DNA from: Myxococcota bacterium
Lineage (GTDB): Bacteria; Myxococcota; B64-G9
Reading direction: 5' to 3'
Length of the DNA: 64,000 bases
Assembly: GCA_022710975.1 (NCBI GenBank)
Contig: JAKLGA010000007.1
Location: forward strand, 124,001-188,000
Below are positions 28,636 through 36,556 of this stretch, in pieces. The notes beneath the pieces are model-generated. The model was not told where the DNA came from. It worked only from the letters and a program-made list of their open reading frames with translations, and did not search any database. The position numbers and the translations under genes are program-made. Numbering within the stretch: the stretch's first letter is position 1; the number at the start of each line of letters is the position of its first letter.

Positions 28636-30742
28636 GCAGCATCCTCATCAGCTCGTCCGTGTAGGCCATGTAGGCCGGCAGCACCTCTCGCCTCGCCAGG
28701 AAGCGCATCCCCTCCGCCTCGAAGAAGAAGCCCAGCGGCTCCAGCAGATCCATGGGCTCGCCGCCCCAGTGCCCGAAGTACAGGAAGCTCGGCCGGCCCT
28801 CGTCCGCGTAGTAGCGCACGGCCGCGTCCAGCAGCGCGAGCTTGACCCGATCGTCGCGCGCCGCCTCCGAGGCCAGGTAGACGATCCAGCAGCGGTCGAG
28901 CAGCCCGAACACGTTCAGCCCGGGCTCGCCCGTCTCGGCCAGCAGCGCGGCCAGCGGCTGCCCCTCGGGATCGACCGCCACCAGCACCTTGCGCGAGCGC
29001 CGGTAGCCGAACGCCTGGCAGCGCCGGCCGAAGGCGGCCAGCTCGAGGTCGTCGCCGTAGGCGTAGGCGGCGAACTCGATGGCCGGGACGTTCAGCGCCA
29101 GGTGCCGCACGAGGCGCTCGGCGTGGTCGACGCTGGCGGGCACGGCGCGCACCCCGCCCAGCCGCTCGGGCGGGACGTCCACCGGCGGCGCCGGCAGGTG
29201 GCGGTAGACCCCGTAGCCGTCGTAGGTCAGATCCTCGCGCTGCGGCTGGCGCAGCACGAACTGGCCGTACAGCATGTCGTTCCAGGGTCGCCCGGCCTCG
29301 GCGTAGATCACCCAGTGATCGATGGCCGCCAGGTTGTTGAGCAGGTGGCCCATGCCGCAGTAGGCGTCGCGCGCCAGGCGGAACAGCCCCTGCCGGTCGG
29401 CCCGGCGCTCGGCCTCGTCGATGCCCAGGTGGTGCACCATCCAGGTGCGCGGGTAGAGCAGGCTGGCGGCCACCGTGCCCACGCTGCGCTGGTCCTTCTG
29501 CACCAGCAGGAAGCGACCGAGCGCCGGCTCGTCCGCGTGCTGCTGCCAGGCGCCGGCGAAGCTCACCGCCAGGCTCGGGCGCAGGGCCTCGGCCACCTCC
29601 TCGGGGTAGCGCGCGCGCACCAGCACGTCCCAGGTGTCCGCCACGCTGTCCTCGCCGCCCAGGCGGACCCGCGGGTGGCCCGCCTCGAACACGAAGCGCC
29701 CCCAGCGCTCCTCCCCGTCCGCGGACACGAAGTCGAGCAGCTCGAGCCCGCACACCAGCCCCGCGCCGGGCTCGGTCAGCCGCACCGAGCGCAGGGCCGC
29801 CCGCGCCAGCACCGTCCCGCCCGGCAGCTCCAGGCGCACCTCGGGCAGCAGCTCCCCGGGGAACAGGCGGTCGCCCGGCGGCTCCAGGGGGAAGGCCAGC
29901 CCGCGCCCGCTCACCTCGAGCACGCCCTTCCACAGGTGGGTCCCGGCCAGCCGCGGGTGGGGGATGGCCGCGACCAGCGGCTGCCCGGTGGGCAGGGCGA
30001 CGCGCACCGACCCGCGGAAGCCCGTCTGTCGCACGTCGGCCGGGAGCGTCAGCCAGACCCGGCCGCCGGCCTGGCGCAGGACCGTGGCCTCGAAGAAGGC
30101 GATGGCCTGGTAGGACGGGAAGAAGAAGGTGAGCTCCTCCCCCTCGCGCAGGGTCTCCTCCAGCCCGTCGCGGGCGAGGCCCTCCACCACCATGCGCCCG
30201 AACACGGTGTCGAACACGCGCGGCGTCAGGGAACCCGGCAGCTCGAGCTGCCCGCGCAGGGCCCGCAGCGGCCGCCCCTGGCCGATCAGGTGGTGGGACA
30301 GCATGCGGAACACGAGATCCCGGCGGCTCACCCCCAGGGAGCGCTCGCGCGCCTCGGCCCCCAGGTCGCGCGCCTGGCCCTCGCGGCGGAAGCGCTCCAC
30401 CAGGAACACCGACAGCCGGCCCAGGGCCTCGGGCCCGATCTCGCAGAAGCGCAGGCCGACCAGCAGCCCCCCGGACGCGGGCGCGGCCCGGATCGGCTCG
30501 GCCTCCAGCTCGACCTCGCCGGCGTCGGGCAGCCCGAGCCTCAGCCGGACCCGGGCGAAGGCAGGCCAGCGCCCCGCGGGCAGCGCCAGCCCGACCCCGC
30601 TCGCGCTCAGCTCCACCACGTGGGCGTCGGCCCACACCACGGGCTCGAGCACGCGGACCCTGGGCTGCCCCACCCGGATGCGGCTCGAGTCCCTGCGCTC
30701 CCGCTCCACGGCCCACGTCCTCGGTCCCCCCCGAAAGCGCAT
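28628..30742 (-). CDS. Double PilZ-like protein fused to an acyltransferase-like domain
   Basis: 704 residues. The N-terminal part (about 10-120) is PilZ-like: RRDSSRIR followed by ELSASGVGL. A YcgR-N-like barrel (about 200-265, EGEELTFFFPSYQ) and a second PilZ-like barrel (270-370, FRGSVRV then VLEVSGRGLAF) come next. The C-terminal 330 residues resemble a GNAT/N-acyl-transferase fold with VLVRARYPEEV and LVQKDQRSVGTVAASLLYP. It would be a c-di-GMP-gated enzyme or adaptor; the acyltransferase assignment is moderate. First gene of the minus-strand operon and divergent from the second radical SAM gene. Confidence 0.7.
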   Translation of the reverse strand: MRFRGGPRTWAVERERRDSSRIRVGQPRVRVLEPVVWADAHVVELSASGVGLALPAGRWPAFARVRLRLGLPDAGEVELEAEPIRAAPASGGLLVGLRFCEIGPEALGRLSVFLVERFRREGQARDLGAEARERSLGVSRRDLVFRMLSHHLIGQGRPLRALRGQLELPGSLTPRVFDTVFGRMVVEGLARDGLEETLREGEELTFFFPSYQAIAFFEATVLRQAGGRVWLTLPADVRQTGFRGSVRVALPTGQPLVAAIPHPRLAGTHLWKGVLEVSGRGLAFPLEPPGDRLFPGELLPEVRLELPGGTVLARAALRSVRLTEPGAGLVCGLELLDFVSADGEERWGRFVFEAGHPRVRLGGEDSVADTWDVLVRARYPEEVAEALRPSLAVSFAGAWQQHADEPALGRFLLVQKDQRSVGTVAASLLYPRTWMVHHLGIDEAERRADRQGLFRLARDAYCGMGHLLNNLAAIDHWVIYAEAGRPWNDMLYGQFVLRQPQREDLTYDGYGVYRHLPAPPVDVPPERLGGVRAVPASVDHAERLVRHLALNVPAIEFAAYAYGDDLELAAFGRRCQAFGYRRSRKVLVAVDPEGQPLAALLAETGEPGLNVFGLLDRCWIVYLASEAARDDRVKLALLDAAVRYYADEGRPSFLYFGHWGGEPMDLLEPLGFFFEAEGMRFLARREVLPAYMAYTDELMRMLRG

Positions 30743-30773
30743 CCGCGGCGTCGCCAGAACTTCCCGGGTCCAG

Positions 30774-30794
30774 CATACCTCAAACCGAGGTATG
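30774..30794. promoter_or_regulatory. Operator-like dyad between divergent operons
   Basis: Perfect 8-bp arms CATACCTC and GAGGTATG separated by AAACC. On the minus strand the dyad overlaps a -10-like TATGCT (30777-30772). No good -35 is present on either side, which suggests activator-dependent transcription of both radical SAM operons. Confidence 0.5.
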
Positions 30795-30856
30795 GTGGGG
30801 TGCTCGACGAAGGCAGGCGAGGCGGGCGCAACGGGGGGGGGAGCACGGAGGACCGC

Positions 30857-33154
30857 TTGGATCGAGACGCAGAATTCGACGTGGTCTTCCTCCACCCGCC
30901 CACCTCCTTCACCAAGCTGCGGTACCCGCTGGGCGGGCTGTTCGAGGCGGCCACCGGGACCGGCGATCTCCTGGCCATGATGCCGCTGGGCATGCTGAGC
31001 CTGGCCAACGAGCTGGCCCGGGCCGGGCGCCGGGTGGCGGTGCTCAACCTGGCCAAGGCCATGCAGCCGCTGCGGCCCCTCGGGGAGGCGGCCCGGGGAC
31101 CGCTCGAGGAGCTGCTCCGCGCCCACCCGGCCAGGCTCTACGGCGTCGGGTTGCACTGGGCCGCCCACGCCCCGGGCGCGCTCGAGCTGGCCGCCTGGTT
31201 GAAGCGCCTTCACCCGCAAGCGCGCGTGCTGCTGGGCGGCCTGAGCGCCACCTGCTTCGCGGACGAGCTGCTGCGCGAGCACCCGGCGGTGGACTGCGTG
31301 GCGGTGGGCGAGTGCGACGGCTGGATGCCGGCCATCGCCGCGGCGCTGCTCGCGGACCCGCCCGACCCGTCCGCGGCCCCGAACCTGGCCTGGCGCGAAG
31401 GGGGCGCCGTGCGGCGGAGCCGGCGCGAGGCGCCCGCGCTCGAGGCGGTGGACACCCTGGACGAGCGCGGCCTGGTGCGGCCCGCGCCCGAGCGGGCCAG
31501 GCTCGACCGGGACGCCCTGCTCTGCAACCTGCCCGTGGTGCGCGGCTGCAGCCAGGAGTGCCTGTTCTGCGGCGGGAGCGGCTCGGCCTACCGCGGGCGC
31601 TACTTCCGCGAGCGGGTGGAGCTGCTGCCGGTGGAGCGGGTGCTCGACCACGCCCGGCGCGCGGCCGCGCTCGGCCTGAGCGGCATCAAGCTGTTCGGCG
31701 ACCTGCGGCTCGGCGGTGAGGACTACGTGCGCGCGCTGCAGGCGGGGCTGCGGGCGCTCGGCCCGCGCCTCGACCTGTTCCTGGAGCTGTTCTGGCCGGC
31801 CCGCCGGGAGGAGCTGGCGGGCTGGCGTCCGCTCGCCCGTGAGCTGCACCTGTCGCTCAGCCCGGAGTCCAGCCACCCGACCCTGCGCGCGGCGCTGGGC
31901 AAGACCTTCGACAACCAGGCCCTGCTCGAGCTGGCCCGGGACTGCGAGGCGCTCGACATCTCGGCCTGGTTCTTCTTCACCTACCTGCTGCCCGGCCACA
32001 CCCCGCAGAACCTCGCCGCCGAGCTCGGCCTGCTGGGCGAGCTGCTGCGCGTGGCGCCCTCCTCGGCCGCGCTCAGCCTGCCCTACCTGTTCGTGGATCC
32101 GGCCGCGCCGCTGTTCGAGGACCCGGCCCGCTGGGGTTTCACCGTCACCTTCGACAGCCTGGCGCGCATCCGGGCCGGGCTGGAGCGGCCCTACTGGCTC
32201 TCCGCCATCGGCTACCGCACCCCGTCCTTCGACGAGCACGGCCTGCACCGGGCCATCCTCGAGCTCACCCTGGGCCAGGCCCGGCTGTACTTCCAGACCG
32301 GGCGCCTGTGCGCGCGCGATCTGCTGCGCACCCGGCAGAACCTCGAGCTGCACCGCGGGCTCGGCGAGGCGCTGGCGGCCTCCCCGCAGCTCGACGATGG
32401 CGCGGTCCAGGCCGAGATCGAGCGGCGCTTCCCCGCGCACCTGCGCCAGGGCAGCCCGAGCCTGCTGCTGCGGGCCTTCTTCGGCGAGCCGCTCGCGCGC
32501 GCGGCCGCGCCCGGGGCGCTGGCGTACGAGGCCTTCCCCTGGGCGCTCGAGCTGCTGCTCGGCCGGGACCCGGGCGCCGAGGAGCGGGCCTGGCGGGGGT
32601 TGGACGGCTGGAGCGCGGAGCACGCGGCCAAGCTGCCCGGGCTGGCCGCGGCCGCGGCGCCGCCCGCGTCGCTGCTCGCGCTCTACCAGCGGCTGTTCGC
32701 CCCGACCGGGCTCTCGGCCGCCTTCCTGGAAGCGCTGCTCCGCCTGGAGTGGGAGCTGCACCGCCTGGCCCACGCGGCGCCCGGCGAGGGCACGCCGCGC
32801 GGGCTGCGGTCGCCCTGGCGGCTGCTCGATCCGCTCGAGCTGCTGGCCTCGCTGGCGGACGGCCAGGACGCCCCGCCGCGGGAGGAGACCTGGTACCGGT
32901 TCCTGCCGGCGAGCCGGACGGCGCTGGCGCTCTCCTTCGACCCGGACGCGCTGCCCGCGCGGGTGCCCCGGGCGAGGATCGTGCGGCTGAACCCGCTGGC
33001 CCGGGCCCTGGTGAAGGCCGAGCCGGCCATGCGGAAGGTGCTCGCGCGAGTGCTCGGCCGCCCGGCCCCGCTCGCCCCGGAGGTGCTGCTCGACGGGCGG
33101 GACGTGCCGGAGGCGGAGGTGCGCTCGGCGCTCCAGACCGCAGGGCTGGGGTGA
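30857..33154 (+). CDS. Radical SAM protein with N-terminal B12-binding-like domain
   Basis: 765 residues from a TTG at 30857 with GGAGG 5 nt upstream; no ATG is in frame. The N-terminal 190 residues resemble a cobalamin-binding fold (MMPLGMLSLANELARAG, VLLGGLSATCF). The radical SAM cluster motif CSQECLFC is at about 230. The barrel includes SGIKLFGDLRLGG and ELHLSLSPESSHPTLR. The C-terminal 350 residues are helical and unrecognised. A run of nine G precedes the ribosome-binding site (30833-30841). Only distantly like the radical SAM protein at 26980-28635; substrate unknown. Confidence 0.82.
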   Translation: MDRDAEFDVVFLHPPTSFTKLRYPLGGLFEAATGTGDLLAMMPLGMLSLANELARAGRRVAVLNLAKAMQPLRPLGEAARGPLEELLRAHPARLYGVGLHWAAHAPGALELAAWLKRLHPQARVLLGGLSATCFADELLREHPAVDCVAVGECDGWMPAIAAALLADPPDPSAAPNLAWREGGAVRRSRREAPALEAVDTLDERGLVRPAPERARLDRDALLCNLPVVRGCSQECLFCGGSGSAYRGRYFRERVELLPVERVLDHARRAAALGLSGIKLFGDLRLGGEDYVRALQAGLRALGPRLDLFLELFWPARREELAGWRPLARELHLSLSPESSHPTLRAALGKTFDNQALLELARDCEALDISAWFFFTYLLPGHTPQNLAAELGLLGELLRVAPSSAALSLPYLFVDPAAPLFEDPARWGFTVTFDSLARIRAGLERPYWLSAIGYRTPSFDEHGLHRAILELTLGQARLYFQTGRLCARDLLRTRQNLELHRGLGEALAASPQLDDGAVQAEIERRFPAHLRQGSPSLLLRAFFGEPLARAAAPGALAYEAFPWALELLLGRDPGAEERAWRGLDGWSAEHAAKLPGLAAAAAPPASLLALYQRLFAPTGLSAAFLEALLRLEWELHRLAHAAPGEGTPRGLRSPWRLLDPLELLASLADGQDAPPREETWYRFLPASRTALALSFDPDALPARVPRARIVRLNPLARALVKAEPAMRKVLARVLGRPAPLAPEVLLDGRDVPEAEVRSALQTAGLG

Positions 33155-33353
33155 GCATCACCGCCGGGATCAAAACGTTGGCAGATCCTGCGTGTGTGGA
33201 TCGCCCCGGGCATTCCTCGAGGGGGGCAGAGCCAAACCGCAGCGCCCTCCTGCCCTGCCCTACCCCCAAAAGAAGGCCCAGATTGGACACACACGCAGGA
33301 CCAACAAACGAATGGCCAGGATTCCAAGCGCCGGGGCAGCGCCACGCCCGGAT
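33155..33353. other. Intergenic region with repeat R1 copy A and its inverted arm
   Basis: No gene seen. It holds the first R1 copy (33177-33226) and, 89 bp after its core, the perfect inverted arm CACACACGCAGGA (33288-33300) matching TCCTGCGTGTGTG (33186-33198). Between the arms is a C-rich stretch. Confidence 0.6.
33177..33226 (+). repeat. R1 repeat, copy A
   Basis: About 50 bp beginning GTTGGCAGATCCTGCG and containing TGTGGATCGCCCCGGGCATT. Three further copies in the same orientation lie at 34692, 35992 and 36557, each in a gap between genes. Confidence 0.75.
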
Positions 33354-34511
33354 CTACTTCTGCCTGGCCAGGCGGCCCAGCCAGGCCGGTACGTCGGTCA
33401 CCAGCAGCGAGGCGTTCTCGATCTCCTCGGCCACGCGGCACACGAGGAACCGCCGCCGCGCCGCGATCATATCCGCGGCGCGGTTCAGCCGCCCGACGTC
33501 CTCGCCGCTGGGCGCGGAGGTCAGCTTGATCTCGACCGCCCACCGCTCGGCGCCCCAGTCCAGCACGAGATCCAGCTCGTGCCCGTCCGAGGTGCGGAAG
33601 AAGAACGCCTGGGCCCGCTGGTTCCGGGCCGCGAGCGTCGCCAGGGTCTGCTCGAGCACGAACCCCTCCCAGCTCGCGCCCAGCCAGGGTTGCTGGTAGA
33701 GCTGGTCGAGATCGGAGACGCCGAGCAGCGCGTGCAGCAGGCCGCTGTCCCGCCAGTACAGGCGCGGGGTCTTGGTCAGCCGCTTCCTGGTGTTGGCGGC
33801 GAACGGCTCGAGGCGCCGGACGAGGAACGCCCCCTCCAGGAAGTCGCAGTACCGCAGGACCGTCTTGTGGTCCAGGCTCAGGCTGGCCCCGAGCTGCGAG
33901 GCGTTCAGCGCCTGGCCATGGACCGCCGCGAGCATGCGCAGCAGCCGCCGGGTCTGGGGCGGCCTGGAGGGGAGCCCCCAGGTCGGCAGGTCGCGGGTGA
34001 CGAGGATCTCCAGGAAGTCGCCCTGCCAGTCCGGGAAGCGATCCGGCTCGAGGACGCCGCCGTCGGGGTAGCCGCCCCGCAGCCAGAGGTCGTCGAGCTG
34101 GCCCGGGGACAGCTCGGGCAGGAGGAAGGGGCTCATGGACACGAGCCCGAGGCGACCGGCCAGCGACTCCGAGGCAGTCTCCATCAGGGCGGGCGAGACG
34201 GAGCCGAGCAGGAGGAACCGGCCGTGGCGCTTGCGGTCCGCGTCGATGGCTCCGCGCAGGCGGGCCAGCACCGCGGGGGCGTGCTGCACCTCGTCGAGGA
34301 CGATCAGCTCGCGGCCTCCCACCAGCGCGTCCCACTCGGCGTCCAGCCGGGTCCGGCCGCCCTCGGCCTCCAGGTCGAAGTAGCGGCCCCCGAGCTGCCG
34401 GGCGAGCGTGGTCTTGCCGCACTGCCGCGGGCCGATCAGCGCCACCGCGGGGTTCCGCTTCAGCTTCTGGCGAACCAGCGGGAGGTGGAGCCGGGGAATC
34501 ACTCCTTGCAT
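33354..34511 (-). CDS. AAA ATPase with DUF4143-type C-terminus
   Basis: 385 residues. Walker A is GPRQCGKTT (about 27-35); Walker B is LIVLDEVQ (about 70-78); the sensor-like LLLGSVSPAL follows. The C-terminal half matches the DUF4143 nuclease-like fold with ELDLVLDWG and WAVEIKLT (a D...E-x-K arrangement). These ATPases are common mobile accessory genes; some act with toxin-antitoxin or defence systems, but none is shown here. The ATG at 34511 lies inside a -10-like hexamer; if the promoter at 34510-34537 is real, translation may begin at GTG 34502. Flanked by R1 copies A and B. Confidence 0.85.
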   Translation of the reverse strand: MQGVIPRLHLPLVRQKLKRNPAVALIGPRQCGKTTLARQLGGRYFDLEAEGGRTRLDAEWDALVGGRELIVLDEVQHAPAVLARLRGAIDADRKRHGRFLLLGSVSPALMETASESLAGRLGLVSMSPFLLPELSPGQLDDLWLRGGYPDGGVLEPDRFPDWQGDFLEILVTRDLPTWGLPSRPPQTRRLLRMLAAVHGQALNASQLGASLSLDHKTVLRYCDFLEGAFLVRRLEPFAANTRKRLTKTPRLYWRDSGLLHALLGVSDLDQLYQQPWLGASWEGFVLEQTLATLAARNQRAQAFFFRTSDGHELDLVLDWGAERWAVEIKLTSAPSGEDVGRLNRAADMIAARRRFLVCRVAEEIENASLLVTDVPAWLGRLARQK

Positions 34512-34537
34512 TATGGGAAACGTTTCCCGATTTGCAA
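34510..34537 (-). promoter_or_regulatory. Promoter with palindromic operator upstream of the ATPase gene
   Basis: Minus strand: TTGCAA (34537-34532), 16 bp, CATAAT (34515-34510). The perfect 14-bp palindrome GGGAAACGTTTCCC (34515-34528) fills the spacer, the classic place for a repressor site. Confidence 0.5.
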
Positions 34538-34547
34538 GAAACGTGAT

Positions 34548-34681
34548 CCCCTCGGTCCTGCCGGCTGGCGCCTGCCCGAGGGGCTCAAGACATTCGGGCG
34601 AATGCTGGTTCTCAGAAGCCCCCATCAGGGGGCTTGCCCAGCGAAGCTGGGCATCGTGGCCGCGCCCTTCAGGGCGCGGCC
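34548..34681. repeat. Cluster of four hairpins in the ATPase-lipoprotein gap
   Basis: Inverted repeats follow one another: CCCCTCGG/CCGAGGGG (34548-34583, 20-nt loop); AAGCCCCC-ATCA-GGGGGCTT (34616-34635); GCCCAGC-GAA-GCTGGGC (34636-34652); GGCCGCGCCC-TTCA-GGGCGCGGCC (34658-34681). All arms are perfect. No gene lies here. R1 copy B begins 11 bp later. This could be a structured RNA or a cluster of terminators. Confidence 0.65.
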
Positions 34682-34691
34682 GTGTCAGGGC

Positions 34692-34740
34692 GCTGGCAGA
34701 TCGTTCGTGCGTGGATCGCTCCGGGCATGCTTCGAGGTGA
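34692..34740 (+). repeat. R1 repeat, copy B
   Basis: Begins GCTGGCAGATCGTTCGTG and contains GTGGATCGCTCCGGGCAT, matching copy A at most positions of the core. Confidence 0.7.
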
Positions 34741-34805
34741 GGAGGAGAGGATCAGCAGCGGGTGCATCGTTCGCCTCTCGGCGGTCGAGCCATCTCAGCG
34801 GGGTT

Positions 34806-35939
34806 TCACGGGCGGGGCCTCATCGACTGCTCGTACTCGCGCAGGCGCTTCTCCGCCCGCTTCCAGGCTTTGCTCTCGGGGCGGGTGATGGACTGGATGA
34901 ACATCAGCTTCGCCCCGGCCTCCCGCCAGTCCTCCGCCGCCTCCAGGCGGCCGACCTCCTCGAAAGCATCCTCGGCCGCCTGCTCGAGCTGCAGCAGGCC
35001 GTTCGCGCACGCGGTCTCGGAGGGCGAACGCTGCAGGCAGTCCGACCAGGACCTGAAGGCGTCCAAGAAGCTCTTGCGGTTGCAGTGCTCCTGGCCTTCC
35101 TTGTAGAGCTGCAGGCCGAGCTGCTTGCTGATGTCCTCGCGGTAGAAGGACATCGCGCCCTCGGGCATGAGCGCGGCGTCGGCCAGCAGGGCCAGATCGA
35201 AGGCTGCCTTGGCCTCGACCGTCTGCGTGCGGTGCATCAGCGACAGGCCCTCGTTGTACTTTCCGTACACCAACCGCATGGTTCCCAGGAGCTCCAGGGC
35301 CTTGTCCGCCAGGCCCCGGTCCCGGGACATGGCCGCCAGCTTCTGCAGTTCCTGCATGGCGGGTTGCGTGCGGCCCTGGTAGTACCTGAGTACCGCCAAG
35401 GCGAGCTGCGGGTCGGGGTACTTCGCCTTGATGGCACCCTCGGAATCAGCCTCGCCTCGTCTGCCCTCCACGCGGTGTCGGCTCGAGAGCTGCTTGTTGC
35501 ACTCGGCCAGCTTGTACCTGGCCTTCTTGGCGAGGCGGCTGCCCTCGGGGAGCTTCTCGAAGCAGTCCTTGGCTGCCTGCCAGCGGTTGAGATCGAACTC
35601 GTCCACGCACTGGTCGTAGATCACCTTCGCGGCCTTCTCCTCGAGGATAACTGCCCTCGCCCTGCGGCATTCTCTGTCGATCGGATCCTGATCCAGGCAC
35701 CTGTCAGCCAGCCTCTGCGCCTCCTCGAGGTCCAGCCGATCTCTGGAAAGAGCCTCATGTAGCTGATGCATGAGAGGATTGCCACGCTCGATGTCAGGTA
35801 CTTCGACAGTTTCTTCGAGCGCGGCTCCAGAGGAGCCGCCGCCGGCCTCCCCTGGGTCCTGGCACGCCCTCGGACAACCCAGGCCGACAACGCCCAGGCC
35901 CAGGACCCATCCCATCCAGCGGAGACACTTCATCCCCAT
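34806..35939 (-). CDS. TPR-like helical lipoprotein
   Basis: 377 residues. A short signal ends at GLGVVGLGC, a lipobox-like site. The remainder is almost wholly helical with repeated pairs suggestive of TPRs (for example LDLEEAQRLADRCLDQDP, LNRWQAAKDCFEKLPEGS, AEDWREAGAKLMFIQS). Similar helical tails occur in myxobacterial FHA-TPR proteins, but no FHA domain is present here. Start is ATG 35939; an in-frame ATG at 35933 is also possible, and neither has a strong Shine-Dalgarno. Codon use is less GC-rich than the window average. It lies between R1 copies B and C. Confidence 0.7.
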   Translation of the reverse strand: MGMKCLRWMGWVLGLGVVGLGCPRACQDPGEAGGGSSGAALEETVEVPDIERGNPLMHQLHEALSRDRLDLEEAQRLADRCLDQDPIDRECRRARAVILEEKAAKVIYDQCVDEFDLNRWQAAKDCFEKLPEGSRLAKKARYKLAECNKQLSSRHRVEGRRGEADSEGAIKAKYPDPQLALAVLRYYQGRTQPAMQELQKLAAMSRDRGLADKALELLGTMRLVYGKYNEGLSLMHRTQTVEAKAAFDLALLADAALMPEGAMSFYREDISKQLGLQLYKEGQEHCNRKSFLDAFRSWSDCLQRSPSETACANGLLQLEQAAEDAFEEVGRLEAAEDWREAGAKLMFIQSITRPESKAWKRAEKRLREYEQSMRPRP

Positions 35940-35991
35940 GGCTCGATCATACGCCGACCTCGGCTGGCTGGCACCAGGAGCGGATCAAGGC

Positions 35992-36043
35992 GTTGGCTGG
36001 TCCTGCGTGTGTGGATCGCCCAGGGCGGTTCCTCGAGGAGGGA
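35992..36043 (+). repeat. R1 repeat, copy C
   Basis: Begins GTTGGCTGGTCCTGCGTG, continues GTGTGGATCGCCCAGGGC, and ends CCTCGAGGAGGG. Shares with copy A the core TCCTGCGTGTGTGGATCGCC. Confidence 0.75.
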
Positions 36044-36057
36044 GTCGGGCCGAGCCG

Positions 36058-36345
36058 CTACCTCCCGCACGACTCGCCATCATCGGCCGGCACCAGGAGC
36101 GCGGAGTCGATCAGCTCGAGCGCCGCGCCGGCCCTGGCGTCGTGCTGCTTACACAGCGGCACGACGTACCAGCGCCCGTCGGGCGCGCCCTCCTTCTGCA
36201 CCCGCGCGCCCGCCGCGACCGGCTCGAAGCAGCCCCGCACCGGGCAGAAGGCCACCCGCCGGCGGGCGGTCGCCATCCAGTGCTCCAGCCAGCTCCCGCA
36301 CGAACAGGTCGGCCCGTGCTTCCCGTTGACGTTCTGCACCCGCAT
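36058..36345 (-). CDS. Small cysteine-rich (probable zinc) protein of a widespread unnamed family
   Basis: 95 residues. Cysteines occur as TCSCGSW near the N-terminus, CPVRGC in the middle and PLCKQHD, with ETCGR-like ESCGR at the end, suggesting zinc binding. The layout (KNVNG, CSCGSWLEHW, GARVQK, WYVVPLCKQH, LVPAD) matches my memory of small accessory proteins found sporadically across distant bacteria, which would point to horizontal spread. Function unknown. ATG at 36345 with GGAG upstream. A possible promoter lies at 36469-36498, so the structured element T1 would be in its 5' leader. Confidence 0.65.
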   Translation of the reverse strand: MRVQNVNGKHGPTCSCGSWLEHWMATARRRVAFCPVRGCFEPVAAGARVQKEGAPDGRWYVVPLCKQHDARAGAALELIDSALLVPADDGESCGR

Positions 36346-36396
36346 GGCCGCTCCGGTCCGTCCTCCGCCCGCGGAGGAGTCGGCGATTCAAAACGC

Positions 36397-36454
36397 CCCC
36401 TGCCGTGCGTCTGGGTCAAGGGGGGGACTCGAACCCCAGGCTCGACGGCAGGGG
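36397..36454 (-). ncRNA. Structured element T1 (hairpin RNA candidate)
   Basis: A perfect 10-bp outer stem, CCCCTGCCGT / ACGGCAGGGG, encloses 38 nt with an inner GGGG-loop-CCCC arm whose loop reads TTCGAGT on the minus strand, as in a tRNA T-arm. On the minus strand it ends GGGGGCGTTTTG, terminator-like. A second copy (T2) is at 38483-38544. It is not a complete tRNA: no matching acceptor strand is found. Confidence 0.5.
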
Positions 36455-36468
36455 ACTAAGCCAGCTCC

Positions 36469-36498
36469 ACGCTACGTTCGCCCGCGTGCGCGCGTCTA
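36469..36498 (-). promoter_or_regulatory. Possible promoter upstream of T1 and the small cysteine-rich gene
   Basis: Minus strand: TAGACG (36498-36493), 18 bp, TAGCGT (36474-36469). The 23-bp motif M (36516-36538) lies just upstream of the -35. Confidence 0.4.
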
Positions 36499-36515
36499 CG
36501 GGAAAGAAGAGCGCG

Positions 36516-36538
36516 CTACAAGAAATTACGTTCGTCAC
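36516..36538. repeat. Conserved motif M, copy 1
   Basis: A 23-bp AT-rich site (CTACAAGAAATTACG then TTCGTCAC) that matches 19 of 23 positions at 39367-39389. Each copy lies upstream of a -35-like site on the minus strand. Confidence 0.5.
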
Positions 36539-36556
36539 CGTACGGCTGGCGGGGGC

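Noticed and set aside
36386-36476. Possible minus-strand tRNA gene
   Set aside because: The T-arm and D-arm-like pieces are suggestive, but no complementary acceptor strand or valid anticodon arm can be drawn, and the second copy (T2) lacks the T-loop.
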